From NCBI RefSeq assembly GCF_022201045.2, contig NC_068563.1, positions 2,170,001 through 2,234,000 on the forward strand: a stretch of 64,000 bases of DNA, in the 5' to 3' direction. A program made the position numbers and the translations under genes. Positions 36,208 through 50,300 of the stretch are shown piece after piece. The notes beneath the pieces are model-generated. The model saw only the letters and a list, made by a program, of their open reading frames with translations, was not told where the DNA came from and made no database searches. Every line of letters starts with the position of its first letter. The first letter of the stretch is position 1. The DNA comes from Citrus sinensis (lineage: Eukaryota > Streptophyta > Magnoliopsida > Sapindales > Rutaceae).

Positions 36208-37290
36208 ATGAGTTGCAATGGGTGTAGAGTTTTGAGAAAAGGTTGCAGTGAAAACTGCATGCTTCGTCAAAGCATTCAATGGATCGGCACCCCACAAGCT
36301 CAAGCAAACGCCACCGTTTTTGTTGCCAAGTTCTTCGGCCGCGCCGGCCTCATGTCCTTCATCTCCGCCGTCCCCGAAACCCAACGTCCCTGTAAGTTCC
36401 TCTAACACAGCACAAATTTATATTTTTAACTAAAAAATCCTTTTTTTCTTCAAGATTTTTCGGCGGCTACCAGACTTTAAAAAAAATGACAGAAAGCAAG
36501 TGGGTGTTTTTATTTTAGCCAAAAACAGCAGTTAAATTTCAACCATTATTTCATTATTGAGAAGAAAAGGAAAAATTCTCTGAAAAGACAATGCCTTGCT
36601 GTGGGGATTTTATGTTAAAATCGGTAAAAATATTATCTAAATTTCAAGAACATTCATATTATATCAATAAGAATTAATAATTGAATAAACCAAAGCCTAC
36701 TTGAATTTTAATGCTTATTATATTTTAGAATCGTATATAATTCATCTTTCAGATCAACAAGTTATCATAAAAAATTCCTTTCTGCTACCCTCAAGTTTCT
36801 CAAATTATCCTTGGTATCATCATCTGAAATCCATTATGCATGTTTTTTTTGATAAATTTTATTTTCAGCATTGTTTCAGTCGCTGTTATATGAAGCGGTG
36901 GGAAGAACAGTGAACCCAGTGAGCGGCGCCGTGGGGCTTCTGTGGACAGGAAACTGGAACGTGTGCCAGTCGGCGGTGGAGAGAGTTCTCTGCGGCGGCC
37001 CGTTGCAGCCGCTGCCTTGCTCACTGGCGCCGGAACTTGATGACGTGTCAGAATCTGCCGTGAACTGTACCAACAATAGTCCGAAGGACGTCATCACTCC
37101 GCCACCGAAGAGGAAGGCTGTTTCTGATTTTCAAGATGATCTTCATCTGGGTCTGAAGCCTTGTTTGCCAGAGAAGCTTAGGGCGGAGACGCCGTCGGAG
37201 GAGTCCGAAACGACGACGTCGGGAACCGGGTCTGATAATTGTTGCTCTGAGGTCGCAGGTGAAAAGAAGCTTTTGAGACTCTTCCTCTGA
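36208..37290 (+). CDS. LBD38: Class II LOB-domain protein, LBD37/38/39 type
   Basis: Two exons, 36208-36391 and 36869-37290, join in codon TCA and give 201 aa. The LOB zinc-finger-like block is C3-X2-C6-X6-C13-X3-C17, followed by the GAS block ([19 protein letters not shown], about 38-56) and the conserved [16 protein letters not shown] and [16 protein letters not shown] stretches. The class I leucine zipper is absent, as expected of class II. The tail has a KRK basic cluster (142-144), an LxLxL repression-like motif (LHLGL, 153-157) and a terminal KKLLRLFL that matches the family end. LBD37/38/39 are nuclear repressors of anthocyanin synthesis and nitrate-responsive genes. I chose MSCNGC as the start; the upstream in-frame ATG (36178) would add ten residues. 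The exact member among 37, 38 and 39 is uncertain. Confidence 0.88.
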
Positions 37291-40192
37291 AACAACAGAC
37301 GAGTATTAATAACCTCTCTCTTTTTTTTAGTCTTAAATAATTTTAGGACAATTAGATAAGAATTAATCTACAATCTTCTCTTCTTAATTTTGGCCTTCAG
37401 TATATTTAATTAAAATATTTCCTCACTCTAGTGCTATAGAGGAATTTTGAGTTTTTTTTTTTTTTATCATTCAATAAAATATGACTACTTAATTGTCATT
37501 AACATCTCTCCTCTTTATTGACGTTTATGATTGAAAAAGAAGAAGAAGAATGAATTGTCGCTTCATTATCAATCACAAGAAACCATAGTCAAGAGATGAT
37601 GGCAGCAAAATTTGGAGCCATGAATGGATTGTAGGGCAAGTAATGTACACAAATAGCAGAAGTTAATTTCAGATGATGAAACCGAAAGGTGACTGGCTTT
37701 TGAAAAAGGCAAATGAATGGAATTAGCAGCATTTGATTTTGGGTTTTGATTTGTTATTTCTGACCTACCAAAGGAAAAAGGAAAATAGCCAAATGGTTTT
37801 TGGGCAACAAGCGAATCCCACCATATCAAAAAGCACGTCAGTAGGAACGAAGTAAAGCAAATAATAATAATTATAGTCGGCATCAAAATTGATTTTTTTT
37901 TTTGGTCTTTCATTGTGATCAGATAATTTGAGGATTTAGCCCCATTGACATTGCTGGCAATGGGGCTGTGGGTTCCATTTTGACGCCATTTTGCAGCACA
38001 AGCACATATAATGCTTTGCTTTGTGGCCGCATCACCCATTTTTGCGGGGACCCCTTTATAGCTTTTCGTTGTTCTCTCTTCTCCTACAACTCAGTGTGTG
38101 GGATTTTATTATTTTGGATCATTTTCTTGTGGATTTACTTTTTTCCAGCGTCGTTCTCAAAATATATTTTTGAGTAAACAAATTTAAATAAAAAGGTAAA
38201 AAGCATATTTCTACTCCACCAATAAAAAAAAAAAAAAAAAACTCCTAAACTGAAGGTTTTTTTTTTTCTTCTCCCGAATTTGTTAAGTGCTCTAAAATAG
38301 ACAAAATAATAGTTAACTCCATTATAAGAGTCACAATGCTGTGTAACTCTGGTATGACATAATGCTGATATTAAGTTGGCTAGTTTATTTTTTTCGTATT
38401 CAAACTAGCAAGATTATGCGCAATGCGTCATACCCTAATTGTGAAACCGTACCGAATTTTTAGATTTTGTCGAGAAAGTGCTGTCAAAAAGGGACCCAAA
38501 TGAGTACTTTTGATTAGGTTAGCATCTTGATTGTCTTGAGTTGTGTGGACTGACTGTTCATTATCCCCAAGGTCACATAGAATTATATAAAGTTTGATCG
38601 TGAAATCTTTGATGCTCATTATTGCAACAAACAATTAGCACGGCAAAGGAGATACAAAAGCATTATATGGATTATGGGACAAATCCCATGTCCCATGTTG
38701 GGAGATTTGCACAATGATATGAATCTTCACTCTCTCTATTCTCTTGAGGATTCGGCGTGAAACTTTGACCCAAAATTATACTCCCCATGAAAATGCCTCA
38801 AAATAGCCTAAATGTAGTTAAATTGTAATGCTTTTGATGTAAACAAAGAAAATTATATACAAACAAATTGTAATTGCAGGCTTAATTAAATATAAATTTA
38901 AGCAAGGATCATTTGCTGTATGAAAAGGGATAAAAATTAATTATCTATAGGATGATTAATATGGCGATTGAGAAAACGTGTTATTAAAATTTATATGGCA
39001 TGTGGGAAAATGTGAGTTTTATTTTATTTTAATGAACAAGTTGGGTGATAGAATAGTCAGATACACCTGCAGCGCATGTTAGTGGCGGGCGCTGGGGTTC
39101 TCAGTTCCCCATGCGCCGGAAGTACAGCGCGAGCTGTCGCTGACTTTGTTGATCAAACCGTCAATCCGGTCAACTTCTACTTTGGGGGCTTTCCCTGCTT
39201 CCTGACTCCTGTCCCTTGGAAGCGGTAATTTTCATTTTTGCCCATTCTAGATAAGATTTTTATTCTTTGCCCCTTGCAGGTTATATTTATTTCCATTATG
39301 GCCCACAGTTTTACCGTAGTCTTTATGAATTTTTCCTACGTTTGTTTCTTTTCATTTTCCGCCCCTACAGAAATGGTTGCGCATACTTCCAACATAAGAC
39401 ACATTTGAATTTACACTTCATCTCAAGTACTGTCTTCCATCACTCGTCGGCAATCTAACACGTGGCATTAGATGAAATGAACTTAAGCCTAGCAAAAGAA
39501 AAGGCAACTCTGCCTTGAATTGATTATAAGTGGTACATGAACCCAGAATGAATGTGGGTTCAATAATTGTATTCCATGCACTAACAAAGAAAGTAAGTAC
39601 ACTCACGTTTTCATGCAGATTAAAAGTGACCACCATGAGAGCCAAATTTATCAACCTACTTGCCAGGTAGCACAGATAAGTCCGTCATAATGATAATGTA
39701 CAACAATGCTGTACAATGGCACTTGCTATCTTGCTATTTTAATGAACGGTCATACTCAGCTTAGAAACTGCAGGATTGAACAGATTCATTGAATATAGAG
39801 ACATCATATGCACGAACAAGCAACCCACACATGACATCATCGGATAAAATCGGTAAAACGGTAACTGGGTGCACATATAACTACATGATTGTCAGTATGA
39901 TCAGATGAATTTTTACATATATACATATACAATGCTTTTCCTTTTGCCTAAAAACAGCCAGAGTTGTTTGTATACAGCTAATTAGTAAGTAAGATTTAAA
40001 GCCACATCCTGTAATCTTCTGATAGAAAATACACGCATTTAGGAGATCGTATGAAAATGACAAACAAGAAGCCAAAACTAGCTAGTGAGATAAATTCTTA
40101 TATGCTCCAGTGCGCCTCTACCCAGCAGAAAAAGAAGAGGGTGGTTATGATGTTAGCTTTTAGAGTGAGTGAGTGGTCAAATAAGATCAGAT
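37291..40192. other. Intergenic, no gene supported
   Basis: The region between the LBD gene and the 3' end of QWRF2. A minus-strand open frame at 37569-38039 has no recognisable domain or exon partners. A short GC-rich island at about 39070-39230 stands out from the AT-rich background, but I cannot assign it. Confidence 0.4.
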
Positions 40193-43100
40193 CTACACGC
40201 GTGCTGTCAGGCTGCTGGTAGTTGTTACACGATTCCGCTGTATTATATGTGTTCTCAAGCTACAATCCTTAATCTGTTGAAAGGAACTTTTAATAGTTTC
40301 ATAAGCGTATTAAGTGGGGAATATTTCACCCCTTGGGGGGGGGGGGGGGGGGCGGGGAGAAAAATGCAGAAAGCGATATATACCTGCAAAGCTGATAATG
40401 TGGATGAGAAATCTTTACATTGCTCAAGTAAAGCCATTTCTTTGGCGGTCACACTCATGAGTTCCGCCGTTAAGGAATTCATGTTCTCCACCTATGAATG
40501 AAACATGGTTTCAATCAGTAGACATGGCATGGTGAGGTCAAATCAAACATACTGCATACACAAATAGCTTTCAGCAACCCATATGAAATAAAACGATGTC
40601 TCTACCCACTTGTTTCAGCATTTAGCAAAAGCTTTGATGTAATTTGTTTCTATCATTTAGGTGGTAGCCGTCTCAAAACCTTCCACAGTAGGAGCTACGT
40701 GACTAGAAGCCACAAGCAATAAAACTATATGCAATTGTCGCAAACTGGTTAAGAAATGAGGGACCTGGTATAGGGATGGGCACGGGTCGGGTTGGGTCGG
40801 GTTGACCAACCCGCATGTAGAGCGGGTTAAAAATTTTCAACCCGACCCAACCCGCAAAACTACGGGTTGGGTCGGGTTGGGTTGATTGGGTTGGACTTTT
40901 AAAAATATTCATTTTTATAGTTTAATTAAATAGTGAACAAAAATAAATTAATTAATTAAAAAAATTAAAAAATGCAAATGTTAGAATCTTTAGAACAAAT
41001 CCAACATTTCAAATTTTTTATATTTATATTTTTTAATTTTTATATGAAATATCAAATTTTATATAATAATTTTTACACACATATGGGTTGACCGGTTGAG
41101 TTAGGTTGATTACATTGGATTTTTGAAAAAAATCTATTGTTATAGTCTAATTAATTAGTGAACAAAAATAAATTAATTAATTAGATAAACTAAAAAATAC
41201 AAATATTAAAATCCTTAGAATAAATCCAACATTTCAAAGTTTTTATATTTATATTTTTTAATTTTTATATAAAATATCAAAATTTATATATAGATATACG
41301 GGTTAACGGGTTGGGTTGAGTTAAAAAATTTTAACCCAACCCAACCTGCAAAAAATCACACGGGTTGGGCGGGTTGATGCCCACCCCTACCTAGGTATAG
41401 CGTTAGAAACAACCTCTGTGCTTCATGAGAGCAGGTTCCTTTCACTAAACATAAATGATAGAGAAACTTGGATCATTTGTTAGGGGGGCAAGGCTTGGGC
41501 TATCAGCCGGTGAAATTTTGTACTGAAAAATCACTATTTATCACTTTCCCTTAAGAGCTAAAAGAACAAAATAAGAGAATAAGCTTCTCAAAAAAAAAAA
41601 AAGAACAAAATAAGAGAATAAGTCCAGCTGAGTCAAAATCCAAAATAATCAAATTTCCTCTCGTGCTGGCCAATAATTTCATTTCCATGCTTCTCAAGGC
41701 CGTGGAAATTCATAGGCTACAGATAACTCCAAGATCCTAACAACAGGACTCTGCCAATACAAACATCCCAGTACGATTTACCCTTCAGTTACAATCATTT
41801 ATGCTTCCACAAAGTCCACTAACAATCAATTAAAAGTAGAATAGTCAAAAGACAATTTATAAAATAACTAAGCATACTTAAGAAAATGTTTTAGGTGAGG
41901 TGAAACTGGCCAGTAGTTTTTGTTAATTCTATAATTTAACCAGTTATAGTCAAACCAAGAGCATAGCTATTATTTTGTTCATAAAATTCTGTAATAATCT
42001 CTTCGAGAATAATTGGTGTCACGGTAAATTAGTGAAGAGCATTTTCTAGTATTATACTGTTTTAATTATCAACTGTAATTGGAATGAGCTTACCTTTGAT
42101 GATAGCAAGCATATTGAGGATGCCATTGCTTGCATCACATCAAGTGCTGAACTGATAGCATCCTTCAGATTTTGGACATCAGCCTAATATGCCCAAAAAG
42201 GAAAAGGAAACGTTTTTAAGAAAAAGATGAGACGAATCAAATTTTCAAAGTCAAGAACACTAATCATAGAATCACTCTCTGTCTCAATCACTAAAACGTC
42301 ACTGGTCTCAAATTAAAAAGCAAAAAATGAAAATGTAGACACATACTATTGCTTTTCCAACAACTGGAAGACGAAGAGTACTGGCCTTCAAAGCTTCAGT
42401 TGCTCCAAGCAAAGAATTAGTGTGATCTTTGTCTAGAAGAGCCCATTCTTCCAAATAAGGAAACTACATTAACAAATTAAAATGAATTTCAGCTGAGGAA
42501 AGAAAAATGATGCAACAGTTAATGGCCTCTCAACTGCAGTGGCGGATGGGGAAGCAAGGAAAGAAAGAAGGAAAATATGTTTCACTATGTATGTGTTATA
42601 TTCAGATATGAATCACCTACACCCATGCAGTACAACACACTAGGTCCGAAAATGTGTACGAAAACCAAATATACAACAATCAATCATGTCGTGTCAGACC
42701 CTTCACAGGATATTATTATAGTTGGAACTTATATGGCTTCAAAAATGCACACCTCTAGAGAGATAAGAATATTTCCCCCACACCCAATTCTGCGCCGAAA
42801 CATTCTATGACATAATTGCCTACAGATTACCCTAAAATTCCACTTTCTGAATTGCATCCACCAGATTTGGGATTTCTTTATTCATTCGCTTTGCTTCCCA
42901 CAAATAGAAGTGCAAGTGCATATGTGGATTGGGAAAGCATTGTCCACATACACTGCTACAATACCGTAGCAGAAACAAGAGGTTCCTACACCCGATTTGA
43001 ACTCTAACGAAAAACGTACAGATTCCGTATGTCTTTGATGATTTTTCATAAAATAAATATAGGTTTTTGACAATTTTTCAAGCTGATCATATGGGCTTGA

Positions 43101-46100
43101 TGTCTTGCTGAAACATGGTATAGGTGGATGAAAGTTTTCCCTATGATTAATCAGAGAATAAAAATTATTAAGAGAATATAAGTCTGTAAATTGAAAATCA
43201 TTATAGTTCTTGCTGCTTTTCTTGAGTTCTATAAGTAAATAGTTGTTTATCTTACTTCAGTCTTGTAGCAATGTAAGTGGATGGTTTTTTTACTACAAAC
43301 TCCAATTACAAATCCAATGGGGAAATTAAGAACCAGACACACAGCATATTGTGAAGCATGTAAAACATAATCATATGACAAACATAAGATTTCCTATTAT
43401 AAATGCTTGCAGGGGTTTTCATTTGAAAAGATTAAAGCTCTAAATCTTACCTGTCCCTTGAGGATGGAAGTCAATTTCAACTTTTTCTTTACCAACAGTA
43501 ACTTGATTCTTTTAAGAGTGACTGAATTCCGTAATTCTGAGATTGTTACCCATGCATTCCAAATATTTTTCTGGTAAAAAGAAAATAATTACATAATCAA
43601 TAGAAGGAAAAAAATGTACATACAACTGGTTCCGTTTCACAGGTGGATGGAGAACTTCTAAAATCAAGGACATTTGATATTTAACACAAGCAAAAACTAT
43701 CAAGAAATACAAATCAGAAACCAGAGTCAGTGTATTTGTTCGAAATCTCTGTAGCATTTGGTACAAAAGCTACTAATGGTCAGCCTGGATAACCCTAAAA
43801 TCAAGCATGAGCCAACCCCGCTAATTTGCTAAGTGTAGCTTTAACAGAATCTATTATTTGACCAAACCCAGCCATGTCCACTAGATTGTTCATCAGAAAG
43901 ACCTAAGTAGAAATAAATACCTTCAACCGTCTATTGAATTCCTATGTCCGAGGGGGAATTGATTAAAACCTTAAATCTTAAGTTGAAGCGATGCATGTGA
44001 TTTCTCATGAATCTTTCCATCATATTCTTTAGACAGACGAATGTTAGGCATAACCTGCCTCCTTAAGTAATGCTAGGATACTAACAGATTACTTTGACTG
44101 TTCACGTGCAAAAGTTTGATAAAACAGAAATATGTTATCATTCTTTCTAAGCAGTTATTTCTCTTGTAATATCATGATAACAAGCTGTACAGGGAGGCAC
44201 TACCCTATAGACCAAAGGTAGCCTTATGTTGGTATTTTGCTTTATTAGAAGCAAATACCAATTCTGAAGAACAAGATCCTTGACTTAAGGCCACCAAAAA
44301 AGGCATAGATCAGAAAGAATCCATATTACCAGCCAACAATTTTAAGTGAGATGTTCAACTTGTGTAACAAGGAAACAAAAAGATCATAATCCACTATTTT
44401 AATCTGGAATTTTTTTTTTCAATTGCTTTGAAATAATAAGATTTATATTTTCAAAACTAACACTCATATCAACATTGACCCAATGTCCACTTGTATCATA
44501 TAAGTGACACAAGTAAAAGCAGACATGCAATACTCCAAATTACATATGCCTGGAAAGAATATTACTTTTGAGTATTAGATGTTCATGTAAAACACTTATG
44601 AATCCTCTCTACAACAACAATTAACCAGCTACAATTACCTCTGTCAAGTCAATGTTCATGTAGAACACTAGCCACATCATTATCAATTGCTAACACATAT
44701 TAGCCATAAAAAAAATGAATGAGAAGATTTTCTGAATGTCATCAGTGGCCAATCGATAATTCAAATAAAAATCAATATTGATGGGACCTATGAATCTTCT
44801 CTACAACAAGAATTAACAAAAACAAGGCACTGGTTAAAAAATAATCCAAAAATCATGATTCAGACAAACAGATGGGGCTCTATGTCTGCAATCTTCCATT
44901 TGTTTTCCTAATCATTGAAAATTTTATTGAACCATATAGTTCTATGGGAAGAAAAGTCTAATGGCAGTGGAAATCAGAAAATTCATCAATCTTATGAAAG
45001 GCAACAAAGAGATGTTACGTAGAAAGCACCGAACTACCAGCCAAGATTGGTAAGATAAAGCTCACAGTTCCACTTGAGGAAGTTTAGGAAATTACAGTTA
45101 CAACTAAGTACACCTATTACACAGAACACCAACAGCAATATAGTCCTTCATTAAGACAATGCAGACTCATTTGTTGAGGCATACATGGTCTGGAGTTTTG
45201 CTCTAGACGGTTTTGGCCTCAAACAATCATAGACAGTACACATAGGATACTTATGAGTTCCCACAAGTATCAATTTAACAAGTCGACCCACAAAAGTCCA
45301 TCTAATTTTTTCTCATAACTTAGAGAAAATGTTGTGTCGCATATCAGACTGCTTCCCAAGGTTAGTACAAGCAACAAATTCCACCTGCCGGAGAAAGCAA
45401 TAAAATGCCTATGCTACCTGGCAAGACATCAGACTGAAAAAAACCACCCTTCTAATGCAAGTTCAAGAAATTATAGTTAAAAATTAAATATCAGAAAAAA
45501 TTGTATATGCATAGTAAATAATTGTGCAATCCTTCCACATAAAATGCAGTGTCTTTTCTTAAGGGCAAAGCATTTTAGAGTGAAAATCTGTCTTTAGCTG
45601 CTATCAAACTCTCCATTCACCTAAAGACTTATAATCACCAAACAACAGTGTGAGTCACCTTAAGGTCCTTCCTTCTCCAAATTCTTCACTCCACGAATTC
45701 TCAGATACCTATATGCTGGCTTAAGAAATACAAATTCCTCCCAGGATGTCATATGAAATAAATAAATTGCATCGTTTATTGTTCCAAATTTAGACCTATT
45801 TGTCAAAACAACTATATAATGCTGAACTGGATAATGATAACAAAACAAGTGCAACGAATATGTATTTTTCCTTCTAATTTAACCATGCAATCCATTCCAC
45901 GGGCAAAATAATCTTTGCTGTTATAGTTCTTTTTCTCAAAGCAGTATAAAGTAGATGAGCATCCAAGATAAAACTCAATGAGTGCAAATCAAACTTAAGT
46001 AATCAACAACTGAAAACACAAAAACATACAAGTAAAGACCACACCTCTGCATTCAGTTGCTGCACCATGAAGGTAGCATCTGCTCGAGCATTTACAAACC

Positions 46101-47388
46101 GCCATTGCAAGTAACGGTTATGCAGAAGCCTCAACATATGCGCATCAACAATTCGATCCTCTCCCATCTTGCCTCTCTTTAAATCCACAGAAAAACTAAG
46201 AATCGAAGGTGTGTTCCTAGAATTCCCACTCAAAATGCCACCAACTCCATTTCTCACTCTAGCAGGACTAGGAATGCCCCTTGATGGGGACATACAAGGA
46301 GTATTCCAACTCTTATTAGGAGATGAAGGCCTATTGGCTCCCCTTATAGGTGAAGCCATAGTTCTTGGAGGCGTAGACACTGCACTATCACTTGAAAATC
46401 TTTTTGATTGCAAAAACTTGGATGGGTTACTTGTTCTTGAACCAGGACTGGTCGATAAAGGTGACCCTGGATCTTGTAATCTCCTCAACCGGCTATTAGT
46501 TTCTTGCCAGAATCTAGCAGAAACAATAATGCCACGAGCACCATTTTTCATTCGTGAAGCAAGAGCACCACCAGATTCTGGTACCCCAGAAGTGTTGGTG
46601 CTACCAGATGACACACTATCAGTATCATCAGAAGTTACAAGATCACAAGACTCACTCACCAACAAATTGCCATCTTTATTTTGCTTAGCATTATCTAAGT
46701 CCAAGTTCAATCTACTCTCATTTTCAATCAAAGATTGGTTCAGTGACTTAGCCACCGCCCCAGATCCAAACCCAACGAACTTCTTACCCTCCACACTACA
46801 ATCCAAACTCCTTGATAAACTCGGATTCCCTTGCCGGCTCCTTCCCGGCCAAGGTTGATCTCTCACCGGCGTCCCTCTTCTTCTCTCAGGAGTTGCCTTA
46901 GCTTTAGTCTTACTAACAGGAAGTGAAAAGGCCTCACCTTGAAAAGAAACAGATAGGCTCCTAGTTGAAGTAATAAGCATCTTTGTTGCTGTTGAAAGCT
47001 CTTGGCTTTGCTTCGAGCTTGGAACTGGGGTAGTAGCCCTTGGACTAGAACCAGTCACAGGCCTCCTTCTATCAACAGATTGTGATCTCTTAGGCCCCAA
47101 AGCAGGAAATGTGCTTTGTAAATTAGATGAATTTGTTGAACGAGACAACAGTGGAGAAGAAAATCTCTGGCTCTGACTGTGACTCTTTGCTGTTGCTGCT
47201 GCCGTTGTTGAAGATGAAGATGAAGATGAAGAAGGAGAAGGTGACAAATATCTTGAAGAGACAAGTCTTCCTCTGGGTTTCCTTGTACCATTAACACCAG
47301 AAGCACTACGTGCATTGTCTTTTTCAGAAGGCAAAAGGGGAGGCCTTGAGCTTGTCGTTGGGTTCTCATCAGAAATGGCAGCCACCAT
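40193..47388 (-). CDS. QWRF2: QWRF motif-containing protein 2 (augmin subunit 8-like, microtubule-binding)
   Basis: I assembled six coding exons on the minus strand: 47388-46045, 43570-43451, 42463-42347, 42183-42094, 40491-40384 and 40273-40193. All are phase 0 with GT-AG borders; total 619 aa. The start MVAAIS, the [11 protein letters not shown] and [23 protein letters not shown] blocks, the [21 protein letters not shown] block and the QWRF signature (428-431, in [12 protein letters not shown]) mark the DUF566 family. The C-terminal exons carry the conserved helical part ([37 protein letters not shown]). The basic, Ser/Pro-rich N-terminal two thirds is the microtubule-binding part in this family. 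QWRF proteins act in microtubule organisation, in floral growth and as augmin subunit 8 variants. Intron 1 is 2.5 kb; intron 4 hosts a hAT element. A CT-rich leader lies upstream (to about 47720). Confidence 0.92.
40335..40357. repeat. Poly-G tract in the last QWRF2 intron
   Basis: An unbroken run of about 18 G (40335-40352) then C and GGGG on the plus strand; poly-C in the QWRF2 transcript. It could form a G-quadruplex in DNA. Length is unreliable in most sequencing methods. Confidence 0.8.
40771..41389. mobile_element. Second hAT-like MITE, inside QWRF2 intron 4
   Basis: The 619-bp insertion starts TAGGGATGGGCACGGG and ends TGCCCACCCCTA, which pair as inverted repeats of the hAT type. Subterminal GGGTTGGGTCGGG words in both orientations resemble those of the element at 31599-32961 but are not identical. 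The flanks ACCTGGTA and CCTAGGTA are compatible with a decayed 8-bp target duplication. The interior holds a 225-bp-period duplication: GTGAACAAAAATAAATTAAT at 40933 and 41158. Confidence 0.65.
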
Positions 47389-50300
47389 TATCAGAGGAAC
47401 TGTAGAAATAAAATAAAAATTCTTTCTTTCCCTTCACATTGCCTCTTGTGAAGTCCAAGAATGTTACTTTATCAGTCCTTTTTTTAATTCTTCTTTTCAC
47501 TTTAACCCAGAAAGCATTCGATTTTGTTCAGGGCAAGAACCTGCTGAAAAAAATAAATGAGAGCTGAAGAAGATTAATAGATATGAGAGAAACAAAAACG
47601 GGTGGGTTAGTGAAAGGATTTGGCAATTCGGGAAACAGTGAAAACAACAGTGCTCTTGTGATTTCTATGAGTGATAGAGAGAGAGAAATAGAGAGTGTGA
47701 GAGTAGGTGAGGTGAGATGAAGAGAGGCTTTTGGGTTTGGGATTTTCTGAATCTTTTAGAGGGATGTTAGCTTAGTTTAATCATATTTTTCAGTTAATGA
47801 AATCTTAATTATAGTTTATCAAAGTGTATTTATGTCTTTGTTATTATTTCAACCCAATAATTTGTCTTAAAAAATTCAATAATTATTAAATCGTTTAAAT
47901 CATTGTTGTATTAAAGAGAAAGGGGTTTTTTTTAACATTATATTTTAAATGTACTCATAATATGAAATGACAATTTCTAGTGCGAATGCTCGTATCTTTT
48001 AAGACGTGGATTTGCGATATATTATATATGTCTATATAGCATATTAGTATTTTTATTTAATTAATATATCATATGGTACGTATGGTGAATTCGTATTTTA
48101 AAAAATACAAACATCTTTACTTAAAAATAATTATATTACTATAAATATAAAAAAATGGTCACAACCTCCTACATCACTTGTGGAATAACGTAACCCAAAT
48201 ATATAAATTTATAATAAATTGGAGGTGCGTGGATCATGCTAGTAAGTGATTACCAATGACGAATAATTTACATTAATGATAGAACGATACACAAAATTAT
48301 TAATTCCAAAATTTTCTTAAGGTTTGCAAGAAATATGCAGTATAAAGTTGTCATATATCGGCAAAATGTAGGTTGAGTCACGGGCAAAAATTTTTATCCT
48401 ATACAATAAAACTGGTAAATTCTTGAGAAAATGAGGGAGAAGTTCAACATAACTAAGGATATTTTTAGTTTTTTTTTCATATATTTAATATTGATTATGT
48501 GTGTTTTTCATGGACATAAAAAAGGTAGATAAAAGAATAAAAATAACGTATAATTTGCACATCAAAAAGTTTAAAAGAGTAACAATAAAAGAACTCTATA
48601 TTAATGTGACTATTGAATACACCTTTTTATCGACCACAATCGTTACGTTGTAACATTGATACAAACTCACTATTGATTATTTTTTGTACAATATTATTGT
48701 TATTTTTACTATTCTAAAAAATGGGTTATAAATATTTATGTGATACAAATCCAATAGTTTTATCCTTCATCATTATATTAAATTCCTATGAACACGCTAA
48801 TTTAAATTTTTTTTTTCAAAAGATAAACCCACTATTCTAATTTCTAACATAGAGATTTTGAAAGAAAATAGATTATCTTCTAAATGGGTAATTACAAGGA
48901 AGAATGCAAAACTCAAATCATTATCACTTCTATTTAAGGGTATGTGATAAAGATTACCTTGAGGAAAGAAATGAATTAGCTAACCTCCATGAAAGGAGCT
49001 CTCAAGCAAATTAGAAGTTGATGTTGTCAATGAATATTGAAAGAATGAACAGCACAGCCTAGCAAATAAAAAGCTTATTATAACGAGGGAACTAAAAAAA
49101 AAAAAAACAATTATTGCAAACTAAGTTATCACAACTTGATTTATTAATTAATTTTAGTTTTAATTAAGATGTTATGTCTCTTTTGGTCTCTCTCAGTTTA
49201 CCAATCTTGCTTTCAACGCTTTTTTTTATTTTTCTCCTTCATAGAAAATATCACCATCCTCTTCTCTCTGTCTTAACTCTTTGCTAGCTTGATCTTAAAA
49301 ACTTGTACAAATTTGCAAATAATTTTTCTTGGCCAAAGTCATAATAAAATGTTGAATAAGTTATTTAAATTTAGAAATGGTAATGGATCAAGACAAAGTT
49401 GAAGGAAGTTTCTTCTCATCTTTCAATATTTCTATCTTTATTTTAGGGAGGGAAAAAAAAAAAAAGATTCACATACTCTTAAAGTTTGCTCTAGTATACA
49501 TGTAGGCCCTTCACATTTTAAGAATACATTTTCATTAGTGTTTTACATTCGACAATAAAGAAATTGTAAAAATTATTTATCATGAACTATAAGACAATAG
49601 AATCGATATCACGAAAATTTTAATCGAAAAATAACTCTTAAATTGGATAAATAAAATTTTTATCATATCGTCAAAATTACTTAATAAAACAAACTCATGG
49701 GAATTGGATTATTTTCAAAATCTTAATTTAATTTCAAATATGGTATTAAGATTGCTTCAAAGCCAAAATTTAGTTGACAAAATGTGACTTTGATAGAAAG
49801 TGAAACAATGATAGTCCACTACAAGTAAATGGAGAGGTGAGGGGTCGTATTATTATACTCACTACTTTTTTTTTTTTTGTCTTTTTTCATATCTTTGAAT
49901 TAATCATGAAAAACAGGTGACAAAATTGATGTTTCAATCGTCACTGTATACATCAAAATATAAGTCTTAATTAAGTTTATTGTACAATGATTAACGTGTC
50001 TAATCATACGTAAATTCAATATATCAATGGAGTTTCAATGTATAGACAATAATTTTCATCTCATTTTTACAAAAAGCCGATCAAGATTCATACTTTATTA
50101 TAAAAAAAAACTATTTGTTTAAATTTATTAAATTAAATACACTTTTCTTGTTGTTAAATTATGTATTTTTAAAATTTTATCATCATTATTATTATCCTTT
50201 GTTGATAGTAAAAGAATCAAAAACAGGAGACCGAAGCTAGACAAAAGAGAGACAGGACAAAAATGAGCAAGTTCGTACATTGCTGCCCGAAGGTAAACCA

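Noticed and set aside
37569..38039. Minus-strand frame of 156 aa with a hydrophobic stretch
   Set aside because: No recognisable family, no splice partners and AT-rich low-complexity runs; length alone is not evidence.
46169..46858. Plus-strand frame of 229 aa
   Set aside because: Antisense to QWRF2 exon 1, which is strongly identified on the minus strand.
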